From Tubulanus polymorphus (Eukaryota; Nemertea; Palaeonemertea; Tubulaniformes; Tubulanidae), in assembly GCF_964204645.1 (NCBI RefSeq), contig NC_134028.1:16297263-16361262 (forward strand): a stretch of DNA of 64,000 bases, read 5' to 3'. Shown here piece after piece: positions 1 to 11,690 of this stretch (positions within the stretch are counted from its first letter, which is position 1; the number at the start of each line of letters is the position of its first letter). The position numbers and the translations under genes were made by a program. Under the pieces are notes generated by a model that worked only from the letters and a program-made list of their open reading frames with translations, was not told where the DNA came from and searched no databases.

Positions 1-756
1 AGTCATAAATATTATTTCATCAAATATTAAACCAGATCCTTCAAAATATTTCTCTTCTATTTTAGTTTTTACTTCATTATAACATTTATCTAATTTATCA
101 TCTATATGTTGTTTAGATATAATATGTTGTGAATGAGAATTTATATTATATATTGGTTTATCTTCAGATTTTATAAACTTTACTTTAGAAGATATACTAA
201 TTTTAGGATATTCAACATCAGTTATTATTTTTATTATTTCTTTCATATTTTCTAAATGTTTTTTATTTTCTTCTAATGTTTTTCCTTTATGAAATTTAAA
301 CTCAATAGCTGCTGGACCAATATCACTTTTAAATGCTTCGGTTATCTCTATATCTTTTTTATTATCTTATGAATTAATATATTTTCTTACATCTTCCATG
401 TATGGTCTTTTATTGTTTAATCTATTTTTTATGTTTTTAATTGTCTTCTGTTTCTTATCATTATCTTTATCAAAATAATCTTCACCTAAACTATCATTAT
501 TCATATTTCCAATATGACTTTTAGATTTTAAATGTTCTTTATAATATCTTTTATCACTGAATGATTGATTACATGTATCACATTTATATGTTTCTTTTTC
601 ATTCTTTAATTCATCTAATTTAGTTTCTAATATATCATCTTTATATTATAATTTCAATTTATTCTCTAAATGTGTTTTAGTTTTATTGTGTCTTGCTTTT
701 TGGGATTTATCTATATTGATTTTACATGTTGGACAGTAGTACTTATTTGCTTCCAT
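1..756 (-). pseudogene. Polinton DNA polymerase B, N-terminal zinc-finger region
   Basis: The frame opens with ATG at 756 and encodes two C2H2-like fingers (YYCPTC...H...H and KCDTCNQSF...H...H), then a basic linker and the start of the conserved region that precedes the polymerase exonuclease. Many Polinton polymerases begin with such fingers. The frame is continuous to the window edge but has two in-frame TAA codons, at 646-648 and 367-369, each at a place where the copy at 42330-41574 has a sense codon. Conversely, this copy lacks the extra T that shifts the other copy near 42000. The two copies have thus decayed independently. A separate small zinc-finger protein is an alternative reading, but the same order in both copies favours one gene. 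Confidence 0.7.
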
Positions 757-1012
757 TTTAATACTAAATTTTTTTATCAAAATTGATTTTAGAAGTTCAA
801 TGATTTGAATATGAATTATTTCAATCACACTTTACTGACACTTTTAATGTTTAAAAATCTCATACAAATATAAATATTGAAATAATGTTTAAAATATATC
901 TATATATCTATTCTATAAGAGCTCGTACTCTCGTACTCTGATCTGAAAGCCTACTTTTCTAATTACTTATATATGTTATTCATTTATATTTTATCCATGT
1001 GAATATTTTAAG

Positions 1013-1206
1013 AGTAATAGGGGTAATGGGCTTTCAGGTTAAAGGTTGAAAGGTTGAGAAATTTTCCAAATGAGAAAATAATAATAATTTCTACTTGAGT
1101 TAGGAGTGTACGCGACTAATTCAAGTAGAAATTATTATTATTTTCACATTTGGAAAATTTCTCGACCTCTCGACCTTTGATCTGAAAGCCCATTACCCCT
1201 ATTACT
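1013..1206. repeat. Palindromic Polinton terminus (194 bp)
   Basis: The sequence starts AGTAATAGGGGTAATGGG and ends with its inverse, CCCATTACCCCTATTACT. The arms stay complementary over most of their length around a short centre near 1105. Outer blocks match the termini at 24623 and 42829; the middle blocks differ. Confidence 0.85.
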
Positions 1207-1212
1207 AACTCA

Positions 1213-1350
1213 CAATATATTGCAAAGTTGTTACCCACGACTGACATTTTCTATAATTGTGGTGATTTTCAAGGACATAGTTGAAATCATCAGATTGTTA
1301 AGCACGACAGTACCACTTTGCAAGTGCATATGACGTCCCTACCCAGTTAT
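1213..1350 (+). repeat. Diverged copy of the 155-bp interspersed repeat
   Basis: The string ATTGCAAAGTTGTTACCCACG, the block around ATAATTGTGGTGA and the tail near CACTTTGCAAGTG match in order the repeat units at 58120-58900. The first Polinton appears to have inserted into or beside this repeat. Confidence 0.5.
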
Positions 1351-1384
1351 ATGTATAATGATCAGATCTTCAGTTAATTTTTAG

Positions 1385-3743
1385 ATGATAAGGCAGTACC
1401 TGATACTGTTCGGACCAGTAGGCCTACTTGTTACCAGCCGATTCGATGGGCTAAGGCCTTTCCAAATAAATTCAGATAGACTAAGAGTACCGCTTGATGA
1501 TCATAGCAGACCAGATCCAGCACACCGCCGTGAATTAGTTCGGGAAATCTTGGATGTCATTCTAACTATGCTGGTTGGTGCTCCGTCCAGAGGACCCGTT
1601 CGAACAGTTTCATTGAACGTCATGGACCAGTTTCCTGATTCATTACAGGACATAGATATCGCGGGACATATTGTTGCGACGGGTTATTATAATCTAGAAA
1701 ATCAGGTCGAGAATCGTGTAAATAATGAATTCCGCAAGCGTCGTTCCTACATATATCCCAATAACAAAAGACAATCAAGTGATGAATCTGATAAAGATAA
1801 TCGGAAGAAAAGACTGAAAGTTAGCTATGGCTGTGTCAATTGGGACCCTGCTCTTCCTGATATCTCCAGGGAGAAAGTTGTCGAGATGAGTATCGGAAAA
1901 GTAGTCTAGTTATGTCATCCGTTCGGCAAAAATGGATTTGATATATTCATTCATACGCACAGATTCAGCTCGGGAATGAATACCTTAACTTTAGTTGATG
2001 AGTATCCATTCATGCAGAATGGTCTAATACCGTTAAAACACTCTATTAACCGTTACCAATTCTGATAAGCAGAAAATTCTGATTTCTGTCACATACAACC
2101 AATATGAGATAGTAAAACGATACCTACCCCAAAAATAAATTTTGGCCCATTTGACCTAGTTTTCTGAAATGTTGCGAATTAGCTACATTGGTCACCAAAG
2201 TAAAAAATTGAGAAAATTTCTTTCAAATTCATCTTCATTTTCAGATGCAAAATTGCAACAGTACCATTAACTTCTTAACATGGAATACCAAAAAATAGTT
2301 TCAGTTGTTGCTCAAGCATTGATTTATAAAAAAATTTGGACATCTGAGGTCAATAGAGGGTTAAATAATTTTGAAAAGTTAACGAGTATTTCATTGATTT
2401 GTCTCGATGAAGGCTTACATCGCCAAAATAAGGGTCATAGAATACATCAATATATGGCTTCTTGTAAAAGTGATTGTATATAAAATTGTTTTAAAAGATA
2501 TCGACTTAGAATGCAAGTGGCTGGATCATTTCTTCTTCCACTTGCATATCTCAAGGAACCTGAATACAGTTTCGTCAGATTCTATGGGATAAGAAGTCAT
2601 CATTATAAGTTTTTGGCCGTAACTAAGTTTCTCCATTAGAAGGCTAGAACATGACATTTTTATTCAGTAACACATATTTCTACTTTGATAGATCGAAGGA
2701 AGTGCGTCCGATATTCAAAACGATTATGAGAAACCTGAAACCCCATTTATAGCTGTTTTTGGTAAGTTTTCCTTTATACTGTAGAAAATGCATTATGATA
2801 TTATCAGGTTTTTGAAAACTTGATTTACACTTATATATCGGTGAGGTTACCGATAATCTTATCTACATGTAATTTGTTTTTACATGTGTTTTGTTTTGAG
2901 CAATCCTATGTGATGTAAGTTTTCCATTGTTATGATTTTTGCAACCTGGTAGTGTTATGTATAGGGCTAAAGTGATATTGTTGGGTTTATTGATAGTAAT
3001 TAATACGCGTAGATAGAATAATATTCATATAAAAGAGTGTTTCACTTGTATGAATATTTCATTACACCCAGTTATATCTGTTGGTTTAAATTTTCAGGTA
3101 ACCCCATCTTTGACACTGAGTCTTATGTGATATGTCTCGACGGGAGAGCCTTCTGCAATGTGAATAGTTTCAGTGGAGCTGTAGGCATTTTCTTTTCTTT
3201 TTTTATGTTTTCAACATAGAATATCCAGAAAAGTTACAAGCTACCATGGAATTTATTCAGCGGTGAGTAAAAATGTTGTTAGTCTAATCCTGGAGAGGTG
3301 ACATTCTATTCTACAGAGCGCGCGCATTTTTCGTCAGTGGAAGTTATGTAAAATTTGTCTAAAACTTGGTCAGTGAAATGGAATAAGTCCACTGATTAAA
3401 CATAATTTGTCGAGATCCTCGGTTTCACCAAGGCAGACATTTTGAATATCTTGTTAGGGCTACACACTGTGCAATTTTCTTGAAACTTGGAAACAGTGAT
3501 GGGCTAGGAACATGGCCTATTGAAAAGAAAAAGAAATCGCTTATTCAAAATGACCATCATAACTTTTAACAAACCTGAATGACGCACGTTGTGTTCCACT
3601 TTGTAGTTACAATTACAATATAACTCAATTTATTGCAGGATACTGGTTGGAATCAACCCACAAAAGGGCACACGAGTAGGGGAAAGAAAGCCACAAATAT
3701 AAATCCGAGGGTTTTGGCCCTACAGAAACCTCTAAGATTTTGA
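1385..3743 (+). pseudogene. Multi-exon uncharacterised host-type gene, two frame breaks
   Basis: Five blocks read in the order expected for an uncharacterised animal protein family that I recognise by pattern only. Block 1 (1385 to about 1900) has a basic nuclear-type stretch (NNKRQ...RKKRLK) and YGCVNWDPALP. Block 2, near 2480-2585, reads LLPLAYLKEPEYSF. Block 3 is 2692-2761 (ETPFIAVF) between a TAG acceptor and a GTAAGT donor. Block 4 is 3098-3262 (FDTESYVICLDGRAF ... EYPEKLQATMEFIQ) between TTTTCAG and GTGAG. Block 5 is 3639-3743 (LVGINPQKGTRVG ... INPRVLAL) after TTGCAG. Phases agree from block 3 to 4 and from block 4 to 5. A two-base excess near 3217-3221 and a one-base shift near 3682 break the frame, so this is probably a pseudogene. 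It lies on the strand opposite to the RGS gene. Function unknown. Confidence 0.55.
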
Positions 3744-4561
3744 ATAAGATTGGCTCTGTGAGTTTGAAATGAAATTTCTCATGATACAAAATGAAATCCT
3801 CCCCAAGGAAGGGCTGCAGTTATCAAGAATTTAACAGATAATAGATATTAAAAAATTTAACTTTGATTACTATTTCATTGTTTTTGTTCTTTCAGTTTTG
3901 AGTGGGTTGGTTTAGTTATACATGTGTAAAATTTTCAAGATTCGGTTAATGTAACGATGGCTTAAAGAGAATTTAAGTGTTTCAGTAAAAGCTAGTGGTT
4001 TTCATTTAGTTTATGGTGTTAAAGCTGGGTTCCCTAATCAATACAAGTAAGATTTACCAATGTATAAGCATGGGCCATACGAATAATTCCTGTTTCGTGT
4101 ATTAAATTGTCGCAGATTTTACAGCTAGAGGGTTCGATTACTGGGACACATTAGTTTTTTTCGTGGATCTACGCTTGCATTTATACTCAAATGTGCTTTT
4201 TGAGCGTTTCAATGATTTGATGAGTACACGTACGTACAGAGTAAACTTGTGAACTACTAAATAGGAGCGTTGCAAGTATCTTTGAAATTAGGAGAAACGG
4301 TTTTAAGGTGTATTTTTAACTACTTGGATTTAGGATCCACCATCGAGATTAAGAACTACGAGTCATCATCGCCATTTTAAAAATAGCTGATCATTGGGCT
4401 TTGTAATACTTTCACAGTAATGAAGCGTATAATTATAATAAAATTTCCAATATAGTTGTAAATATCGCTATGGAAAAAGTAACATAGATCAGATTGTTTG
4501 TAGAGATTTTAATTTTGTTATCCCTATCACAAATTCGGTAGAATAATGAAAATAACCTTAC
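3744..4561. other. Non-coding DNA, no feature seen
   Basis: Ordinary host-like sequence between the last block of the uncharacterised gene and the RGS exon. No long open frame, repeat array or transposon end was recognised. It would be part of the next RGS intron. Confidence 0.4.
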
Positions 4562-4651
4562 CGATTCGGATTTGCCATATTTGCTTGAGTTTGCTCCATA
4601 GTTTTGCCATCAATGTTAATTTCACAAGGAGCACCGGGTGCAAGGAATTCT
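4562..4651 (-). CDS. R7-type RGS protein, second RGS-domain exon
   Basis: This 90-bp minus-strand exon is bounded by an acceptor (ATTTCAG, ctg at 4652-4654 on the plus strand) and a GTAAG donor (cttac at 4557-4561). It encodes EFLAPGAP, then EINIDGKTM and NPNR. FLAPGA followed by INIDGKTM is the hallmark of the central RGS domain in RGS9/RGS11-like proteins. It enters in phase 2 and leaves in phase 2. The incoming base A completes the Arg codon begun at the end of the exon at 51768-51971, so the two exons are consecutive. The following exon, which should encode the AQ-HIY helix, was not found between here and the left edge. The exon is uninterrupted and shows no sign of decay, unlike the transposon genes around it. 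Confidence 0.85.
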
Positions 4652-4654
4652 CTG

Positions 4655-6828
4655 AAATGATAATGCATATGGATATTAGGATGGGTGTGCATGGATAACA
4701 TACCCACTAGAAACCCGATGAAGCTCTTGTGCCATCACCCTGATTGCAATAACGATTAGAAACTTAGATTACCTGTATAACCATGATTCATAATTTCTAC
4801 ATGATATCTAAAACTATGTTTGTTGATAACATAACAGTGAGCGTATTGAATCTAGAATGCTTAGCACATGTATGATATAATTACAATTATAATCAATATA
4901 AAAGACATACCATAATGTATATGACTACGCAATGAACTTAAAACCATGTATGCTCATCTATCTCAGGGCAGTGCTCATCCACACATCAATTACTAATTTG
5001 TGTGAAGTGTTATTACATTTCTTGTGTATCTAAATTGCATAGTTTTTGACTCATGTTTACCATAGCTCCTCCTAGTGGTCAAAATATTATGTACTTGATA
5101 CGTGGATCAAAATAGGCGACTAAGTTCAAAGTACTGATGTACCGGGTACCAAGTGTAGCCGAAATAGCAATTAAAGAAACGAAGATACGGTTCTTTTGAA
5201 TATAGTCCTTTTGCTTTATCTGTGGGGACTATAGAAGCTCATCATTATCAATTTCGATATAGTCCTATACTATAAAATACTATATAATACCAACTATACT
5301 GAACTTTAGAACATCGAGAAAACGAAGATAGGTGTTCATTGCCGCCTTGAAGAATAACAACTATATATTGCTTAATTGCGTAAACAATGAAAAATGTAAT
5401 GTTCACAAAACACATAAGCATAAGCATCAACAAAGTCAATTGGAATGTAAAAACATCGACAGCTGAACAGTAGCTATCTCGCCATATGGCGGGGCGAGCA
5501 GTATGTCGTCCATTGTCAAAATTAGTTCATTTTCAAAGAACTTTTAAACTGGAGTTTTAGACTCCCTAATCCACATATCATCTCAACAACCACCAACTAA
5601 ACAACACTCATTCTTCTAGTCGGATATCGTATAGCTTTCACGAGTAATTGATTCATTAAAGAGAAAAGTTCCTTCAGAATGTACAAGAAATCGATGCTGA
5701 CGACTAACTATCTACTAGCTAACATGGCGCATCCATGCCTGTCATACACAGAATCCTCGATTGCCTCAGTGTCACTGCGGGTACTCAATTGCAGTAATAT
5801 AAATTGAACGGCAACGAGTTCAGCCCCGATATTAATGACGAAGTGCACACAATATTCCAAAGAAGAAATTCATAGACTTTGACAATTTGAGCGTATTCGA
5901 CCACAATAGCCAACAATTTGGATGCAAAAATCTATCCATCTTTAGCTTGAGTCAAAACAACATCACCGCGTCGTGCTCACGTGTAGAATATATGAAAATC
6001 TTAATCTGCTGTGATGTTAGTTAGTAATTAGGAAATGGCAACTCGCCACCACTTTTAATTTGGTTTCCTTTAAAGTGGGAGACAGAAAAGCATTATTGAC
6101 AATATATAACAAAATAAAAGCAGCAAAAAACTATTTGAAATGAAAACAAGAGGCCCATGGGCCTTGAAGCATTGGTAGATTATACTATGTTATTAAGTGG
6201 TTATAATGTTTTACATCTGCCGGCAAATCTTCTATGACGATGTTGATTGGGAGGACCACAGACTTAAAGGTCTATTCGTCTAGTACGATTTTATTCCTGA
6301 AAATGAATTTATTTTCTGCCAAACGATTTAGCCTAAGCTATTTGGACTGTTAAACCTCATTAATGCGATTCTGTTAAAAAGACGAAACTAGTTTATGCTG
6401 ATGTTTTCTATCATGTCCCAGCCAAGATATTTATATCAATCAAGATTTGGATACAAAACCCATTTTTACGCATGAACTGTTAGGCCCCACTGAATAATGA
6501 AAACAAAAACAGAACGATTTATCTGAATGCAATTGCAAGACCCTCTGATCTTAGAGCTCCAAGCTCTGATGCATGTACGCATGCAAAACGTCGCAGAGAG
6601 CCATGCCGGCGTTGGTATCACTGAGGCCGGCTGATGATTGTTTGTTTGTCTTTTTGTTTGTTTGGCTTTACGTACGTCGTTTTGATCTTGGTTTCCCAAG
6701 ATTATTCCTATTGGATTGTTCATTTAACCTCACGACGGTACGGCCTTTGATGTGTTGCCCGCACACGGTTCGCAGCCAGCAGGACTCGAACCCACTTGTC
6801 ACTCAGCATTGATAGTGGATTTAACAGC
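4655..6828. other. Intronic DNA with interspersed-repeat traces
   Basis: No gene was recognised. At 6149-6200 there is an AGAGGCCCATGGGCCTT motif with a palindromic core, also found in variant form near 52210, marking an interspersed repeat. A (TTTG)n-like stretch lies at 6638-6665. At 6780-6800 the minus strand carries GGTTCGAGTCC, a match to the RNA polymerase III box B, so a degenerate tRNA-derived SINE may end here, abutting the Polinton fragment. Confidence 0.35.
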
Positions 6829-6935
6829 ATCATAATATAAACCATCATTATTTTCATGTGTATCGATGTATGGAATATGTTTATATACTTTACCTGCATC
6901 CATTTATTATATAAATTTTTATTAAAATTAAAATT

Positions 6936-8090
6936 CTAATACATAACACTATTTAATTGAGAATTTACAATATTTAATTGCGCGTCAGATATAATAAAAA
7001 TGTGCATTTTGAAATTTTTTATTCCTTTTTTCTTTTTCATGCATAATTGTATTCCATCTTTAGTGTTCTGTAGTTTTTTCCCAGAACCATGTAATTTTAC
7101 TTTTTCATTCATAAAATGTTTTCTAATTTCTGGCCATTGATCTATCATTCTCATTCCTTGACAAAATATTTTATTTGCTATTCCTTCGATAGTTATTTCT
7201 ACTTTTATTATTTCAGGATTATAATACTTATCGACCTGTATTGCGCCATTAGAATATGTTGCAATTGTAAAAAATATTAATAAACCTTTAATAGATCTTC
7301 TTGGGAAGTCAATATTCTCATTAATAATTCCATCACTTGCATTAATAGTTACAGTTTTAAATCTATCAATATAATCATATAATAATGAAAATCCTTGATT
7401 GTATTGAGTTTGAATTGTGTTAGCAATATTTTCATCAGTTACTGTATCATATTTTAAACATATATTCGATAATTTATAACCCATATCTTTAACAACGCTA
7501 GATAATACAATTTCATTTACAGGAGCAAATGTTATCTCAAATATAACATCTTCTTGAATTGCATATTTATATAAAGGTGCATTATTATTCATCAATTCAA
7601 AGTCTAATGGAATTTTATATTTGCTTCCATATATCCTTTCTATCCAACTATCTACGTCATTAGCTACTACTGCATTATTGGCTTCAGATCTTAATTTATT
7701 TTGGTTTTCTGATTGGATGCCTTGAAATATCATATTATTTCTATTTTCATTAGTTAACCATAAATCTTTATAATGCATAAATAAATTATAATCATCTAAT
7801 GAGAAAACTGTTTCTGGACCAATCTTTATAGTTAATTTTTCAATCAAATATCTTCCAACATTATCAACAACATAATTATTATTATCACCAGTTACTTTTA
7901 TATCAGCTGATAAATAAATACTATTTGGAACATATAGAGTATTTTTTGTTAATCTAGGGATTCTAACATATAAAGTTTCATCAGGATTACTATTAGAAGG
8001 GTTATGAGTAATTATATGATGTGATCTTTCTGCTTTAATAGCATTAGATATTCTAGAATTCTTAGAAGGACTTATATAACTCCCACTCAT
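6936..8090 (-). pseudogene. Polinton major capsid protein, internally deleted
   Basis: A 384-codon frame encoding a putative double-jelly-roll major capsid protein that would form the hexon-like shell. Visible features are LYVRIPRL near residue 42, beta-rich segments through SIYLSADIKVTG, then VGRYLIEKLTIKIG and YNLFMHYKDLWL, a pattern typical of Polinton capsids. Start ATG at 8090 is shared with the other copy at 32800. Compared with that copy, about 30 residues are missing after WPEIRKH (around 7130), a stretch containing INQIYYYTGNKYALWLD there. The frame stays open after the deletion. The other copy has the segment but is frameshifted, so the lesions are independent. The capsid assignment is from motif memory, not a search. 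Confidence 0.65.
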
Positions 8091-8132
8091 TTATTTAACA
8101 AAAAATTATTTATCTATTTTTTATCATATTCA

Positions 8133-9824
8133 CTAATCCAAAATAATTGCACTTACAACTGTAATTAAAAATAAAATAATATGTTCAGCAGCAAAGTTAA
8201 TAATGTTTCCTACAGATTTCAATATAAAACCAACAATTGATGCAATACCTCCGGGTAATGCTGCAGCAGATTTTTTAGATAGTTCCCATAAATATTTTGC
8301 TAATTTTTTTAAACCATCCTTAATTTTATCTTGTATAGAATTATTATCATTCGGGGGTTTATCCGGTTTATTTGGAGTAGGTGTAGATTTCAATGAATTT
8401 GATATAGCTAAACCTATTGTTGTAAATACCATAGTAACAGCTGTTAGAATTGACAGAATTGTTATACCTTCTAATTTAAATAATAATCTTATTCTATCTT
8501 TTAATGATATTTCAGAATTTGGTTTTATCAACAAATCATTAAAAATAACATTTAATCTATTAATATTATAATCATATGATTTTAATAATAATTTAATTTC
8601 TTCTTTCTGTACTTCTAAATTATCAATTTCTTTTTCTAAATTTATAATTCTTTGTCTATGTTCCATTTCATCAATTACTTGATGATCTAAATCAGACTTT
8701 AATTGTTCTATTTCTTCATTTGCATTAGTTAATTCTTTTTCTAAAAATCTAATTTTAATATCTCTTATACTTTTATTATGTGCAATTTTATCAGCTGATT
8801 CTTGCATACCTTTAATTTCTCTACGTGTTTGTTCAGGAAATGCTTCTAATTCTTCATCAGTTAAATCAAATAATCCTTTTTCTGGTAAAGATTTTATTCG
8901 ATTTATTCCAGTTTCAGTACCGGGTGTATCTAAAACACTATTCATCTCTTCTTCAAATGAATGAACTCTATCTAATATGCTATCAAAATGTTTTACTAAT
9001 TGTAATTGACTTGAAACATTATCAATTTGTTGAATATCTCTTCTCGATGTTTCTGGTGTTGAAGATCTTAATCTATCTAATCGACTTGCAAAATCTTCAT
9101 CAGTTTCTGGATCAACAAAAGTAGGATTTTGATTTGGATTTTTAAATGGTGAATATTTGTTTATATCAATATTCGGAATTGGTTCTTCTTCATTTATTCT
9201 ATCGAGTGCATTCCATATAATTCTGAGAAATTCTCTACCGCCTTTTGAACCTTCAATTGTAGATCTTGCTCGCATTCCAGGTTCAAACATATTTTCTTGT
9301 CCCATTTTAGATAATTGTATTGATTCAGTTTTACCATTTAATTCAAGATTATAATACCATGAATCATTTTTAGATTTTAAATTATTCATGAAAAATGGGT
9401 CATCTTTTCTAATTTGTATTGCAATATCTTCTGGTTCAATGTTATATGTTATATCCTTTGGTAATAATTCGTTTACAACTGTACTTATTACTATAGATTT
9501 CATTAAATATAATTCTTCTTTCAATTCAGGGTTTTCTGTTCTTTCTAATCTATCAATTAAATATTTTCTTTCTGGTCTAGTTTTAATAACCCCCTGTCAT
9601 GCTGTCATATATTCTTCAAATTTTTTGTATGTTTTAGTATCATCTTTAAATTCATCATAATCATATAATATAGGCCCACTAGAATCATCTTCATCTTCAT
9701 CTAAATTAGTATTATATGTTGTTTTATCATCCTTATCAATACTAGTATCATTAAATTTAGGTTGTGGTTCATCACTTATACCAGGGTCGTCACCAAAAGT
9801 ATCCAATGGAATATCTTCTTCCAT
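8133..9824 (-). pseudogene. Polinton coiled-coil membrane protein, one nonsense codon
   Basis: A 563-codon reading frame interrupted only by TGA at 9597-9599; frame is preserved on both sides. The N-terminal part is very acidic (DEDEDDSS). The middle, about residues 250-420, is rich in E, K, L and N with heptad-like spacing, suggesting a long coiled coil. The C-terminal third has three hydrophobic segments: ILSILTAVTMVFTTIGLAI, then AAALPGGIASIVGFIL after a Pro-rich linker, and IILFLITVVSAIIL at the extreme end. Such architecture suits a virion or host-membrane protein of the element, but no function is known to me. The homologous gene at 32821-34281 has a different nonsense codon at a different place. 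Confidence 0.6.
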
Positions 9825-9840
9825 TTATATAATAAAAAAA

Positions 9841-11136
9841 TCAAAATTTAAAATATAATATTCCTCCGATTACAATTACTATACAAGTTATAGCTAATTT
9901 AGCATTTTCATGGGATTTATTATCATCATTTAGTTTAATTATTTCATGTTGAATATTATCAGTTTTAATATTTTCTGATGTATTATAATCTTTTATTTTA
10001 GAATCATTATTTAATTTAATATTCTTAGTTTTAGTTTCTGTTGATTGAATATGTTTTTCTATTTTTTTCACCTTCCATTAATTTTGGAGCAGTAATAATC
10101 TTTTTATTTATATCACTTAATCCAAATGAATTATTTATTGTTGCAGTTTTAATTAGATTATTATAACCAATTATATTTCCCATCTTTAATACTAAATCAT
10201 TAGAAATAATTAATAGATTAGGGCCTATACAATAATTTAATCTAATATGTGATTTATCTAAATAATTTTGATATTTTACAATGTTTTCTGGAATCGATCT
10301 ATTTTTATCATTATGAATTGAATCTTCAAATAAAACTTTAAATTGTTTCTGTGTATCAAATGATGTGTTATCATTTCCAACTATTGGTGATCTTGTTTCA
10401 ACTTGCGCACCTAAAATACATATCAAATAAGTTCTAATAGATTGATTTATTCTTTGTATACCTGATTTTGTAAAACCTTCACTATTTTCTAAAATGAAAT
10501 TAATCCAACCATTATTATTATCACTTTTATAATTATGATAAGCTCCAATTCTATGCATATAATCAATTCTTTTTATTTCATACTGTTCACCAATACCTTA
10601 CAATTTACCATGCGCTCAAAAATCGGATCTAATATTTATATTAAATTCATTACATATTTTATAAAACTTAGATAGATTAATATTATTATCCAATTCTTTA
10701 AAATATTTAGATCCGGGCAAAGGACATTCCAATTCATTTAATATTATTCTAATTTGAAACTATGTGTGAAATCTAAATATTGTGTGAATTAATTTTAAAT
10801 CAGAATAATTCAAATTTTTATCTAAGTTATTTAAATGATCATTCCAACTTATACCACAACCAGTTGTTGCACAATAAACAGCAAAATTTAATTGATTCTG
10901 GCAATATTTCATATTAGATTTTACTTTATATATATGATATTCATCTCGAGTAAAATTAACTTCATATGTATTAAATATATATTCCATTTTAGAAATAAAA
11001 AACTGTGTTTCAGTAACATAAATTTCTAAATTAGTTAATGAATTTAAAACTAAATTTTTATATTTAATATTTAATTTTTTAAAAATCTATTATATTTAAT
11101 TGATTTATTATATTGGAAAGCTTTTGGAAAAACCAT
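9841..11136 (-). pseudogene. Conserved Polinton protein (C-terminal membrane anchor), broken
   Basis: This is the homologue of 34297-35684. Recognisable blocks, in order, are FPKAFQYNKSIKYN at the start (ATG 11136), LNFAVYCATTGCGISW, ILNELECPLPGS, SFDTQKQFKVLFEDS, LNYCIGPNLLIISND and a C-terminal hydrophobic anchor (ITCIVIVIGGILYF). An internal deletion or shift near 11080-11100, stops near 10760 and 10600, and a frameshift near 10055 break it into at least four pieces. I believe it is one of the unnamed conserved Polinton proteins (PY/PX type), without certainty about which. Confidence 0.5.
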
Positions 11137-11152
11137 TTATATAATTAAAAAA

Positions 11153-11438
11153 TTAATAATTAACTAATTCTTTTAATAATTTATCTTGTTCTTCAACTGT
11201 TATATGGCCATTTAAACTTATTATATAATCTAGTGTATTTTTTAATTTATTAATTTCTTTTATATTATTTTTAATTTTTTCTTTATTACTTTTTATATTT
11301 AATTTTGAACTTATACCAGTTAAAACACTTGATGATAATCCTAGCACGCCAATTGATATAGCTAAAGGAGTTAATGCACTGAATATTGCTAGAAATGTTA
11401 TTACAGAACTAATTGTAACCGAACCACTGATAATAAAA
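11153..11438 (-). pseudogene. Small hydrophobic Polinton protein, 5'-truncated
   Basis: The C-terminal part of a gene also present at 35700-36138. It encodes a hydrophobic double span (ISSVITFLAIF..., GVLGLSSSVLTGIS) followed by a charged helical tail ending in EEQDKLLKELVNY. The upstream half is lost at the fragment junction near 11438. Unlike the other copy, its tail is in frame. Function unknown. Confidence 0.5.
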
Positions 11439-11483
11439 TATATTTAAACTGAAGGAGCAACTGTTGTATCTTCAACTGATTCA

Positions 11484-11690
11484 ATGTTTACAGTATTGAA
11501 TAAATTAATATTTTCATTTAAATTACGTGAAACGGGAATTAGTTTTACAACTTTAAAAAAGATATACAATATAAAATCTAAACCTTTTTATAAATTAGAT
11601 GCACTTGATATCGAAGAAGATTTTGATATAAGATTATTATCTAAAAGTGAATTTAAAAAATTAGAAGAAATGAAAGTGTTGTCCATGTGA
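11484..11690 (+). CDS. Orphan AT-rich frame, 68 codons
   Basis: A plus-strand frame of 68 codons, preceded in the same frame by TEGATVVSSTDS, which suggests the coding stretch began upstream. Composition is like the Polinton genes (AAT/TTA-rich), the orientation is opposite to its neighbours, and nothing in the complete element matches. It may be a gene fragment of another Polinton subtype joined by rearrangement. No family recognised. Confidence 0.3.
   Translation: MFTVLNKLIFSFKLRETGISFTTLKKIYNIKSKPFYKLDALDIEEDFDIRLLSKSEFKKLEEMKVLSM

Larger units (their letters stand above)
1..1206 (-). mobile_element. Right end of a Polinton/Maverick (body left of window)
   Basis: Positions 1-828 align almost base for base with 41574-42400 of the complete Polinton, the polymerase N-terminal region and its upstream DNA. 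The element ends in a palindromic terminus at 1013-1206 that finishes in ATTACT, like the other element. The internal part therefore extends left, beyond the window. The base after the end starts AACTCA, the expected place for a 6-bp target duplication, but the partner is outside the window. Confidence 0.85.
6829..11690 (-). mobile_element. Internal Polinton fragment without termini
   Basis: From about 6829 to about 11438 this sequence is collinear with 31456-35995 of the complete Polinton: capsid gene, coiled-coil membrane gene, the conserved 460-residue gene and a small hydrophobic gene, all on the minus strand. Neither end has a TIR. Just beyond the right junction lies a plus-strand AT-rich frame (11484-11690) with Polinton-like composition that has no match in the complete element, so the fragment is rearranged or comes from a different subtype. 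Confidence 0.8.

Noticed and set aside
5248-5439. Small minus-strand hydrophobic frame
   Set aside because: No motif, no splice context and not conserved elsewhere in the window.
6573-6812. Possible tRNA gene from a GGTTCGAGTCC box B on the minus strand
   Set aside because: No matching acceptor stem, D arm or anticodon arm could be laid out upstream; at best a tRNA-derived SINE remnant.
8203-8571. Plus-strand frames of 60-120 codons across the Polinton genes (8203, 8825, 9157, 9388, 32765, 33329)
   Set aside because: They are antisense shadows of the minus-strand coiled-coil membrane gene and its neighbours.
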